NCBI GenBank assembly: GCA_902728285.1
Contig: CACVBU010000362.1
Location: 1,655,540 to 1,719,539, forward strand
DNA length: 64,000 bases
From: Clytia hemisphaerica
Lineage: Eukaryota > Cnidaria > Hydrozoa > Leptothecata > Clytiidae
Direction: 5' to 3'
Below, one piece after another: positions 1-12,300 of the stretch. Positions within the stretch are counted from its first letter, which is position 1. Each line of letters begins with the position of its first letter. Below the pieces are notes generated by a model. That model was not told the DNA's origin and searched no databases. It saw only the letters and a program-made list of their open reading frames with translations. A program made the translations under genes and the position numbers.

Positions 1-96
1 TGAAATATAAGTCAATTTCCCAGTGGGGCTAAAATTCCAGGGTATTTTCCTACCGGGGACGAAATTTTTGCCAGATTTTCCAGCGTGGCTGCGGTA
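1..96. repeat. Fragment of the ACACCCC-ended MITE family
   Basis: Runs such as CCAGTGGGGCTAAAATT and CCGGGGACGAAATTT match the right part of the full copy at 58413-58680. Confidence 0.55.
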
Positions 97-295
97 AATA
101 AGCTTTCTTGATTTTGCAAAGAGCGCGCTTCGTCAAATCGAATGACAACAGAGTTACGTGATTGTGTTTAAAAATAGGGTGCCATATGAAAAATGTTAAA
201 GTTGTAACATTCCAGCGCAAAACAACAAGATTTTTGTTATGGACTATTTTTACAGATCCTAAGGTCCCTTACTACTACGACGACATATTTTTTAC

Positions 296-3200
296 CTCCA
301 CAAGTCGATAAGATTCGGCTAACAGCGCATATTGTAATCGATTGAGAACAAAGCCAGCGACTTCTTTTTTGACAGTGATCGGTGACATTCCACATTCACG
401 CCATAAAGATAAAGTCTTCTCAACTACTTCCTATGAATTCAATTAAAAATTTAAAAGTTTAAACTGAAAATAGACTGATGAAGAATTCAATGTTGTAATA
501 ATGCAATGGCACAAAATAGGGCCAAAACAAAAATGTCTCAACACTGCTCAACAATTTTCCTGATCAAGACTTTTGGAGGGGAGATCTTTCGGAAGATGTA
601 ATAGGTGGCCATATCGAAAAAAATAAATACTATATCAGCCAGGTGGATTTTTTTCGTCAACGAACGAAGACCTGATTTAACGACCGAATACCTGAAACTG
701 CGGCTTTCGCAAATCTACGAATAACTACAAATACGACCGAATACCTGAATATTCTTGATTAGTGTAATTTATTAGAATTCATCAAGTACTCGGTCAGTTG
801 ATAAATATTTGAGTGACAGAAAACACAGCTTTGCAGGTCCTCAGTCGTCTAATCAGGTATTCGACCGCTAGTGAATTATACCAATTGAGAAAATTCAGGT
901 ATTCAGCCGAAGTTGCAAGCAGTCGGCCTTTAGATTAGTGAAAACTGCAGTTTCAGGTATTCGGCCGTTAAATCAGGTCTTTTTCAGTTAACGAAAAAAA
1001 ACATCTGCTCCGGCGCGAGACAAGATTCTCGTTATAGAAGTGACTATTTTCCTCAGATGGTTTATTGTTAAGCGCCTGCAGAGGTTAAACGTGAGGTTAA
1101 ATGATGACCATTTCTAGATTAGGTTAAGTTTAAAGGGATCATTATGAAGGTACCTGGTTGGTTTCAGTAGATGGCACGACCTCCAAGAAAGGGCACAACG
1201 CTGGTGGATTGACCTGTTGTAAAGAAATAAATAAATTCTTATATGCATTGAGCAGGTTTTTTCAAGAAGATTGATATATGGAATGATTAACAGGTTGTAA
1301 AATCAATCTTCATTAATGTCTTCCTTTTTTTTCAATTCGGGGGAAAATCAGTCTAAAATAGGGACATATTAAAACATATGAGTAGGTCAAAATCGAAATT
1401 CTTTTCTAGTCCACCAAAACCATGGTTGCGCTTCCTTAGTTCATATATTTTTGAACCCTCCAATTTCATAATCAAGACTTGGGCCTTGAATCTTTTCGGT
1501 TGTCAATGATTTTCATTAAAATCAAATCAACACAAACAGTAATTCATGATGTGAGAGGATGCATCGGAGGTCTAGAGGGTTTTCATGTTTGGTTAAGTTG
1601 TTGAATTTCCACCATTATTGATGAAATTCGATTTGAGATGGGATCGCCTCTATAGATTTGAACGTATGGTTCCAGAAATGGCTGAAATCGGTAACTTATA
1701 ACCAAACATGACTTCTCTACTTACCGGATGAGAGACTATACAGTTCTTTGTATGTTTGAGATTGAGGGTGAATTTGGATGGTACAATGCATGAAGTAGAC
1801 GAACTGAGGATCATATCATCTGAAGCCAATGAGTCGAATTCTTTGAAGACTTTCTGTTTCAATTCAAGGTTCTCTGGAACACTTTCCTATGAATTTAGAG
1901 TACACAAAAATAGGTTTTTCAATCTCACAAACAACAAGCAACATGCTGAATGGACCTACCTGATGATAAGAATCAGATGAAAAATATGACAAAAGGGAAT
2001 TCCCCCAAATAAGAAAATCCGATTTTTACGGCCAAAAAAAATTTTCCGAAAAAAACTGCTTCAGCCTTTTAGAGAACCTTGCCCTCCATCTTTATGCAAA
2101 AAATCAGAAAAAACTAATGAAGCAATTTCACACACTAAGTCCAAAAAACTTTTTTAGGCACTTTTTGGCAAGAATTTCCCCGTAAAAATGCGTTCATCTC
2201 TTGGAAGACTTTGTGTTGCAAGGATCTCTGGATCAATGTATTAGTCAATCAATCATTCTAATTTCAAGAAAGTTATTATTTCCGGGAGGGCCCCAAGACT
2301 ATGTTCTATGAAAATTTGGAGGAAATCCAAAAATCTATTCATATAGTATAGAAAACAAGAAAACATTCTTCTTTGAGACATACCTGCAAAAAGAACGCTC
2401 CACTCATTGCTTCTTTCAAGTCTGTTGCTGTAGTGACGAAACTAAATGCATCGTCAGCAGTTTTGACAGCCGTGTATTTTAGTAATCCTTTGCTTTCGAA
2501 ATCATCAAGATTGGCTTTGATTAGAATCATGGCCTCCTTCAGTTGTTTTTCAACGTTGTCGTATAGACAGACTGAGTAACCAGCCTTGGAAAATATCTAA
2601 AAAGAAATAAAATCAAAAAGTTCCATTGAATGTTTATGGGGCTTTTCAAGAAAAAAAACGCTTGAGGAGATCCATTTCAGTTTCAAGGGGGTAAGGTTGT
2701 GGCAGAATTCCATAGAGAAATACAAAAGTCAAAAATAACTGCAAGTCCATTGACTTTTAAAATCCTACAAAAACTCAGAATTCAAAAGGGTTCGAGCCTG
2801 AAATTCAGGGGGTTTCGGCATTTCCAGCCGCCAAGGGTTGGACATACTTTCCGGAAAACCCATTTACTGTTATGTTTCATTTGAAAGTAAAATCGAATGT
2901 TTTGTGGAACCGTTATCACCATTACAAAGACAAGAGGAAATCTGCTGAGTATCTTGGTCGGTAACCCTCTCCATGGTTTTTAAATTTGGCAATCTGTTAA
3001 TAGGGAGAAGCATGATAATAAGCTTTTGAGGTAGTGTCGATCTTTACTTACCACAGCGAAACTTCGGCCAACCAATCCACTATAAGAAATATTAAAATGA
3101 AATGAGAATCCAGAACACACTTTTTGGCCTAAGTTTTAAAAGACCTCAAACTCATTTTCACTCGCTATCAGGTATAACCATATGGTGCTTTATATAAAAC

Positions 3201-3378
3201 CCTGGAGGTAGTTTCTCACTCGGCAACACAAAATCTTTGATAAGAGTTTTTTTGAGAGTAGCACCCGCAAAAAAGTGAGATGAGATGTTAAGTAAAAGAA
3301 TACGAGTTAGTAGAATCGTTACCTTCCGACGATGCAAATTTTGCCTTTACTTTCCACTTTTGTTCTTTCGTTGCTCAT
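296..3378 (-). CDS. CRYL1: Lambda-crystallin / L-gulonate 3-dehydrogenase-like protein, unit 2 (continues beyond left edge)
   Basis: The unit begins in the same exon that ends unit 1 (3323-3623), at an in-frame Met at 3378. Further exons are 3052-3079, 2384-2596, 1725-1886, 1154-1213 and 296-430. Their lengths and phases are the same as in unit 1. The unit has its own NAD-binding GSGLVG motif, the [12 protein letters not shown] strand, the HP-VNPP catalytic signature and [13 protein letters not shown], so both active sites look intact. The window ends after the residues LVE. The exons equivalent to unit 1 positions 3867-3975 and the C-terminus lie to the left. The Met could be a start from a separate promoter, but no stop codon separates the units. 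This looks like tandem duplication followed by fusion. Confidence 0.88.
640..1010. mobile_element. Foldback element with about 60-bp inverted ends
   Basis: The left end (TTTTTTTCGTCAACGAACG, then GACCTGATTTAACGACCG and AATACCTGAAACTG) recurs inverted at 950-1005. Short CCGAATACCTGAA motifs repeat inside. It lies in the last visible intron of CRYL1 unit 2. Confidence 0.65.
1340..1490. repeat. Dispersed repeat also present near 51330-51480
   Basis: Both places contain CATGGTTGCGC followed by TCCTTAGT and a CCCTCC stretch in the same order and spacing. The family is unknown. Confidence 0.45.
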
Positions 3379-6300
3379 CGTATCGCCGACGGTCGTCGGT
3401 ACAGCGATGCCCGCTTTCTCGTTAATCCGATGAACAGCGAGTGCGGAAAGTCGTGAATCCCGAAGTTTTGATCGTTCAATGATCGATTCGACAGGTGCGA
3501 TGCGACACATCGATTCGTGGATTTTATCAATTGTTTCTTGTTTGAAGACTGTATTAGCTTCAGTTTGTTCTTGTATGATAGGCTCCATACTGGCTGTGTA
3601 ACGCTCGAAATAATCTTTGACGCCTATAAGGGGAGTAAAAAAACACCCTTTTCGAATTTCTGTTCCAAAGAACAAATAAGTTCGTTCGATAGGTGAATTT
3701 CAATTATACCTCAATTAACGTGTTCTTTAATTTCGCTATTTTTGATTCTGTTCGATTTACATTGTTGACTGCAGCGTTTTGGCAGGTCACGTAAACAACT
3801 GGCCCCCTAGCGGTCAGCTTCATAGAAGATGTCGAATGCTATATATGATGAATAATTATCGTATACCTTTTGGGGCATTGAGATGTATTGTTTCGAATGG
3901 GCCAATGAGAGACCATCTCATAGCGAGTCCATCTGTTAATGTTGTGTTGACATCTTCGGGTGAACAAACACCATTCTATGAAAGATTGAAACAAATAAAA
4001 CATAAGTACAGGGTGTTCCGAAAAAAGTATCGAGTTCGAACATGATTCTGAGTAGAAGCCTACCTGTATAATGGTTCTCAATTTTTTTTGGTAGTAGAAA
4101 GAAAAGGTTTTCATTCAAAGATGTTAAGTTATCTTTCATGATTAAGAAAAGTTTACTATATCATTTCCCTGGTAAAACACCTAAAAATATAAATGAATTA
4201 TGGAGCGATGGCCAAGTGGTCAAAGGCGTCAGCGTCTCAAACTAGGGATTCGCAGTTCGAATCCCTGTTCCTTCCGTTCAGTTCATAGATAGCTGAGCCA
4301 GCTGGCCGTAGACCCCGTGAAAACAATCGAAAGACTGTATAAAAGTCCTAGATTACTGGGCTATCCACGTAAAATATCGACTCTATCTATCTAATGCTGA
4401 ATTGCATGATAAACAAAAAACAACAATAGAGTGCATCAATAGCTGTTGTTCCACAACAATGATCCATCATCCATTGGACATATCGACCAGAAGTACACTA
4501 TCCATCTCGTTTGAAGGCTGTGCAATCGTGGTTTTCATCTTGACATTACTTTCCACCAAGATTTCCCTAGGTGTTTCCAGAATTTCCCCCAATGTTTCCA
4601 GAGTTTCCCTCAGTGTTTCTAGAGTTTCGAGCGTTGCATAAACCACACATCGTTTTACAGCTTTGCTTGAAATAATCATCATATCTTAATTCCATTAATT
4701 TTCGCGCGCCTCTAATTTTCACGCCTTCAATTTCGCGCAGCTCGTAAAATAGAATATTCCCGAATCCTTCAATTTTCGCGCATCTTGCAAATTCTGGGAT
4801 ATTTTCTGAGTGTTTTTTACGATTTAAAGTGAGTTTTACTCACTTTCAGTGTGTATTCAAGCTAGATTTTATATCCCAGAGGCTTATTTACCATGAATCG
4901 AGGTCCCATTTTATTAAAAGAGCCCTAAAATGAGATATCTACACGTTCAAAACGATTACTAATTCGCGCCCCCTTAATTTTCGCGCGGCCAAGTGCGCAA
5001 AAATAGGCCTATTTCACGGATTGTTGAACTGTGTCTTTACATGTATTCCCACCTTGGTTTCCTCTGGTGTTTCCAGAATTTCCACCATTGCCAAAAAAAC
5101 CACAAGTAAATTTGCTGTCGTCCTTCATCCATGACACATATTGGCCACTTGTGCAATACACAGGTTGTTTATATTGGGCACAGTTCGTCTTTCTCATTGC
5201 AAAACTTTTCAACAGTGTTTACAGAGTTATGTTTTGTACGTCTGATGATTGCCGGTAATTTTTTTAAACTTCGAAATCTTGAAATAAATTTATGAATTTG
5301 CTCTACAAAGCACTCTTTTAAACGATGTTCGACAACAATATACAGGAGTTCTTCAAAAACGAATTTTATGAGCTGTATTTCGAAAGACAGCAAAAAGCAA
5401 AAAGGTTAAGGAATGTGTTTTGAGATTCAAGATCTAGAACGACATAGGGATATGTCTTAGATGAGCGCTCCGTATGGAAAAGAGAGGTTATGAGTTTCAA
5501 ACAATCGAGAAAACCGTTAAAGGTTTTGTTTTTAAATAAGAGTGATATCGTTTGCTTACTCGTCAATTTTATTTTACAAGTTTTTTTATATTGAATTGAC
5601 ACTGATGTGGAGCAAGATTGGTCAGGAAGAGGAGAGGACAAACATTTTTTGCTTATATCAGCGCAATATAATAATGGGCAGGCACTGTCCTGATATGAAA
5701 CATGTATCTGATATGAAACGAGAACGATTATGTAAAAATAAAACCGTTGAGAATGAGAACGTAAACGAGTATCAAAACAATGATACACTATATTTAAGAA
5801 CAATTCTATAAGAACAATGAGAATTAAATGACAAATAATAAGAACTATTTTTAAGAATAAAGTTGAGCCTGGCATTGCTGAGTATTTAGCAAATAAAGGT
5901 CAATATTGAAAATTTGATAAAAGGTCTAAAATACCTCAGTTTTACACTAAAAATAAGAACAGAAATTAAGAAAAAATTGAAGCTTAAAAGACAACTGAGC
6001 TCGACATAAATTTACTGGTTTTTATTAAGAAAGGGAGTGGACATTTTTAATCCTAGAACTTTTAGAAAGTTTTTCGAATATTCTTAGACTACCTATGGTT
6101 TTGTAGTGGTCTGCAATTCAGACTAGGCTATCTTATGAGCCAAAGGTAAAATGGAATGGAAGGGGGGTTTGGACTGGGAGCCAATGATTAGTGACAAAGA
6201 CATCTCAATGCTTTTCAAATTATTAAGGATTGGATCAATTCAGTATTTTTCATCAAATTCTTTGTATGACTATAAACTTCAAGATTATTGTGAAAAATAA

Positions 6301-9300
6301 AACTTTTCAGAGTTGCTGATCGATGCACAGGTGATGTAATGTAATAAATCTTTTAAAGTAAAAAAATAATAATAAGATATTGTACTCGCGACGTAATCTT
6401 CGAATAAATTATAATAAAAACATAATCTTTAAAATCAATATTCTCAGATAACGACCATTCAGCAAAAAATGCTTTGATTCAATTAAGAATAATTCAAAGT
6501 TTAATTCCCTTCTACATTTTCATCTTTTTTCAATTTTTCACCGAGAACTTGAGCATGTGGTCCATGAGCACCTTTAGTGACGTCAAAAGCGGCTTGGTCA
6601 TCAAAAGGAGCCGAATGAGCGGCGCAACCAACATCAAGTTCGGGTGCTTGATGCGGCATCGATCGAACATCATCTTCTTTAACACCATGTGCACCATAAC
6701 AAGCATGATCTTCAAATGGATCTTGATGTGCGCATGTCCGAGCTTCATCATCCAAATTTCGGACACCTTGGTTACCTAGCAACGGTTCATTCTCGTTGTT
6801 TTTTGGTTGACAAAGTTTTAACATTTGAAGACATTTGTTGGATAAATTGTCCATGAATTCGAAATATGTTTTTCTCAAATTTTTGTCGATGAGAATTGTG
6901 ATTACTGAGCTGACCATTGGGCAAATGAGTGTTGCACACAAATATTGATTAGGTTGTCCCTTAAAGAAATCTCCATCAACATCTGGACTGAAAGTAGTTC
7001 TCACATCTGACATTATATTGACGAAAATGAATAATGATACAGTAATGATGAAGAAGAACCATACAGTGTGAGGACGAAGCTTATTGTCTTGAAATCGATA
7101 TCTGGAAGCAAAAGCTATCATCACCAGAAACGATATAACAGCGATGAAACTGAAAGTTAAAACAGCGGCCAATAAACCATTATCGTTGTAGATTGGGTGG
7201 TAATATGCAATGATAGGTAGTGCTAGTGTTGCGAAAAAGTACAATAGTTTGTATCTGAGTAATATGTTAATGGTCCTATTGCGATAATAAGTTAAAATAT
7301 ATCGTAGAAGTATGTAAAGGAGGCTGTGTAGCTGTTGAACGAAAATCATTGTAAAAGCGGCGAAAACGAGTTTCCAGTTATTAAACAACCACTTGACGTC
7401 ATTGAATTCCCTGAATGTAGAAACAAATATATTGAAAACCAAAGTCATTGGAAAGGTGTACGCAATTATTTGTACGATCAAAGTTTGTTGATATAAAAAG
7501 ATTGCTGATTTTTCGATGTACGTTGATCGTTGAAATAATCCAATCAATAAAACATGCCAAAATAATGTCCATAAACATACGAGTCCCAATGATATTGCAT
7601 TAACTCTTGCATGTAATGGATCAATTTCTGTCCATTGCCTTATAATTATATAGGTTGTTTGACTGCGTGATGTTTTCAGGGTAACAGTTTTTGCTACACT
7701 GACCCAAACACAAAAATAAATAAAAAACAGCAAAGAAACAAAGATGATTATTTTGCCAAAAATATGTTCCATTTCTAAATGTTTAATGTTAAAGTAAAAA
7801 TCATCATATGTGTTCAATTAACGTAAACAAGTTTTATAAAGTACAATTTTGTCGAAATATCATACCATACCAAATAGCTCATATTACCATTACCTTAGAT
7901 AAACAAACTTTACAAGAAATTTTTGTTTACTAAAAGAAGTCTTAACAGTAGAAGTAAGAAATCACTCACAGCAACATTCAAATAGGCACAATTGGAGCGT
8001 CCATCGTCAACATGAGGGTTTTATCTGTCGGCTCACTTATATTTTTCCTTACCTTACTGTTTCTCATATATTTTTGCATTTGGATAAATCATGCTTATGG
8101 AGTTTCAGTTAAAACAGAATATAATCATCAAATATACCCGGATACGGAAGTCCAAAACCAATGGACAGAGATAATGCCCTCAGAGGCGAGAAACAATGCT
8201 ATAATTTTGGGATTCGTATGTTTATGGACATTATTTTGGCATGTTTTATTGATTGGATTACTTCAACGATCAACGTACATCGAAAAATCAGCCATCTTTT
8301 TATATCAACAAACTTTGATTTTTCAATTGGTGTCTTACGCGCTTGATATGGTTTTTTATGTATCGTATATCTACCTCAGACCACTTCCACCATATATCGA
8401 AGAGGGAAAACGTGTCAATACATATTTTTTTGAGCAATTTCAAACTATTGTAAACCATTTCACAAAAGGCATCACACTGAGTCAACAAATAAGTTGCATC
8501 TCATACATAGCTATGAGATATTTTCTGACTTTCCATCCGACAGGCACATACAAAATACATCTTTTCCTCAAATCACTCTTTTTCTTCATCACGTTTGGCA
8601 TTCCTATACTCATTGAATATAAAGATGACTCCAATATAGAATTAAACTACATGGCCATAGGAATAATTATACTAACAGTTTTATCCTTTCTTTTGATGAT
8701 TCTTATCGGATCAAGAAATCGACCGTACGGGAATAAACTTCAACACCATACTGTGTGGTTCTCTTTAGTGGCAACCACAACGAACACTTTACTCTGTGAT
8801 TTAGACTTTGACATCGATTTTTACCAAGACTATTATGAAAACAGTGTTTGGTCGCCAGAAATAATTGATATTCCACTACCATCAACAATGTTGCTTTTCC
8901 CAATGGTCAGCTTGATAATCACCATCCTCGTTGATAAAAATTTGAGAAAATCATATTTCGAATTCATGGACAATTTATCCAACAAATGTCTTCAAATGTT
9001 AAAACGTTGTCAACCAAAAAACAACGAGAATGAACCGTTGCTAGGTAACCAAGGTGTCCGAAATTTGGATGACGAAGCTCGGACATGCGCACACCAAGAT
9101 CCATTTGAAGATCATGCTTGTTATGGTGCACATGGTGTTAGAGAAGATGATGTTCGATCGATGCCGCATCAAGCACCCGAACTTGATGTTGGTTGCGCCG
9201 CTCATTCGGCTCCTTTTGATGACCAAGCCGCTTTTGACGTCACTAAAGGTGCTCATGGACCACACGCTCAAATTCTCGGAAAACGATCGACCGCAAATGA

Positions 9301-12300
9301 AAATGAAATAGTTAATGTGGAAAAATGATATGAGTACACAGAGGAGCAAACAAACATGAACATGAACATCGTCGATTTAGATTTAATAACTCTCCATTAT
9401 AAATTTGCACTCAATTGAAAATTTTAAACGAAAACAACGTTTTTAGTTTTAACCTTAATAATGTTCTTAACATGTTCTTATTTTCACCATTTTGTGGACA
9501 TTTTGTCCATTTTCCTAAGAAATTGGGTATTTTAGAGTCCCCAAAGCTTTAAAATGTTCTTAACTTGTTCTTAACATTTTGGCCATCGAAGCCTTATGTT
9601 CTTATATAGTTTGTTCTTATAAAAAACGTTTATTTGTGTAAATTAAATTTGTTAAAATGTAAAACAAAAGTTTCTTACTCTAAAACACCCGATTTCTTAG
9701 CAAAATGGACAAAAATACTGAAAATAAGAACATGTTAAGAACATTTTTAGCCTTAAAACTAGCAAAAAGTTAAAAAAACATCCGAAGGCTTCGAAATATT
9801 TGGATGTTCTTATAAAAAAACGTGTAGGTATTCTCTTTATGGAAACACTTCAATTTTAATCTTTTCAATACCAAAGAAACGCTTTCGCGTTCCCTCTTAT
9901 TCGAAAACGAATTTGTTCAATTTTTAATGTTTGTCATCAAAATAATTATTTTTTAATTTAGCTATATCAATATTTTGAACTGGATTCAATCACCTGTGAC
10001 CTTCCTTGATTATTTGAAAATCAGTTACATGTTTTAGTATGTCAAATGAATAAAAAATAGACTTTGAATGTTTGCTGACTCCAACTGAAACTGATTACAC
10101 GAATTACACGCTTTTTCTATAAGAACCAGTTTAAGTTTGGCTCAGGCTGAGCTGTTCTTAGTTTTTTTTTTGTAATTTTTCAGGCTATGTTCTTACCATG
10201 TTCTTAAAACGCTTAGTTTCTTTACTTAAAATGGGGATTAAAATCTGTTAAAATCAGCACTTTCTATAGTCTCTGAAGTCTGAGGATTGTTCTTAATTTG
10301 TTCTTAGGTTTTTGCCAATTATCAGCCCCGTGTTCTTATGAAATTGTTCTTATAAAAAAGTGTATTCATTCTTCCAAATTTAGTAGTTTATCATAAAATT
10401 TAGTAGCTGTTGAAAGTCTTTCAAAGTTAAAATGCACCTTCGAAAAAGAGGTATTAAATTCATGCAATCATTGATAAAAGCTTTTTTTTTTTTAAATCAT
10501 TAAAATATTTTCATGTACAATCTTTGTTTAATTTAATATTTTTCAAAAAAACTTTTACATCAAAAGAAACATTATTTTAAGAAGATAAACTTGCAACCTG
10601 AAAAAAGGTTAAGAACTTGTAAACGCTTTGAAAAGTTTTGATGTTTGCTTTGTTAGATGGATTTGATTGTCACTGGCAAAACTGATTGGAAAATTAATTT
10701 CAAAATTCTAGAACACTATCATCAATGTTAACTCAGAAGTTGAACGGGAGAGGGAGTTTCATCGTTGGCATAGTTACAAAGGACATAACAAATAATAAAC
10801 AGTTAACATCTCTCAACCTTCGCTCAATCTTATGCCTGAACCAACTTGAAAAGTAATCAAAATACAGACTTTAGTTATCAAATTACAAGAGCCTTAGGTT
10901 GTTTTTGTTCAGTTATTATTTTTGCTGATTCAATTTTTAATTTGCATTTATACCTTACTTTTATCACTTTACGACCTTCAATATTGTCAGCTGTTCTTGA
11001 AATTATTATTTTCGAATTCGAGTTTCATTGATCTTAAGCAAGCTTTTCATAGTTTTTCTTGAAGTTTCATTGGGCGAGCGAATATAAAATTCTTTTGATG
11101 GAATAGCTCCTCCATAAAAAAATATTGAACCTTCTAAGGGGTTTGGTGTACGTTACATAATATAAGAGTTTACTAGCTTTGTTATCTTTGTCAATCGTAT
11201 TGATAATAAAGCTGTCATAAATTCCTCAGGTTTCCACTGTGATTATCTGTCACTAGGTTTGAGGTCTTCCCCTTCTTATTGCTAATTTGAAGCACCGCGC
11301 ACACGACAAAAACATTTTTGCACTGATAACCTTTCGCTTTAAGCCAGACACCTTACCTGGAACCCAGATCTTTATCCGACAAGCTAAAACTCTGAAGATC
11401 GAGAAAGTTTCCAATATCTGGAAGGTTTATATTACGGACCGCGTCAAGGATTTTGCAGCAGGATATCTAGACCACAGCCCTCGTTTTCGGGGATTGGCGA
11501 GTCCAACTGAAATATTTTCAGATTTACGTGCAAGGGTAGTTGAACCCAACTGGGGATGCGGCACATCAAAGGCCGTCGTTTATTTTCCCTCTCTGATGGG
11601 AAATTGGGCCACTCCTTTAGAACTTTAATGTGACGTGTGCGGCCGCCAATCCGGCATCGGAATAATAGATAGCCAGACAATGTGAAAAAATAGCGATAGC
11701 ATGAACTTTTACCCTGACTACAGAATAACTTGATAGCCCAGCTGGCACACAACGTTTATCTAACGTTCACAACGTCCACATAACGTTAGATGAACGTTAA
11801 AATAACATTGTTTGCCAGCTGGGAGTTTTTAAACAATTGAAACGGAAACTGAGAAATGAAAAAAAAAAAGAAATTGAAAAACTTACCTCGACAAGGCGGT
11901 AGGCTTCACCCATCAAAGCGTATTGTAATCGATTGAGGACAAATCCAGCGACTTCTTTTTTGACAGTGATCGGTGACATTCCACATTCACGCCATAGAGA
12001 TAAAGTCTTCTCAACTACTTCCTATGAATGGGAGATATCCTTTTTCAAACGGGCCAATCTCATAATAGTCGAACGTGCGCAACGCACTGGGCTCAACTTC
12101 AGTAGCTTTAAATTATTTATAGGCCCAATTGTAGACCCCCCAGATATTCATTCATTCATCCACAAGGAACAAGTGTGTCCAAAATTTCAGCCTGATCCAG
12201 ATTGCTGCCCCAAAGTTTTAGCCTCATTTTTTTCTCACCCAGGCACCAAAAATAAAAGTTTCTGAAAAATGAAAAAAAAATCCCCAGATAATCACTTAAG

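Noticed and set aside
4202-4280. Functional tRNA gene
   Set aside because: A and B boxes exist but the stems do not fold into a cloverleaf. SINE head preferred.
5366-5875. 169-codon minus-strand frame with hydrophobic N-terminus
   Set aside because: It runs across the whole TTAA MITE at 5517-5750, so the frame is made of repeat sequence.
6474-6779. Open frames on the strand opposite copy A, and the matching ones at 9041-9349
   Set aside because: They are shadows of the compositionally biased tail of the two membrane-protein genes.
11287-11628. Open frame of 113 codons on the plus strand
   Set aside because: No recognisable family, no exon borders, and a similar-length frame runs on the other strand. 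It is treated as chance in an intron.
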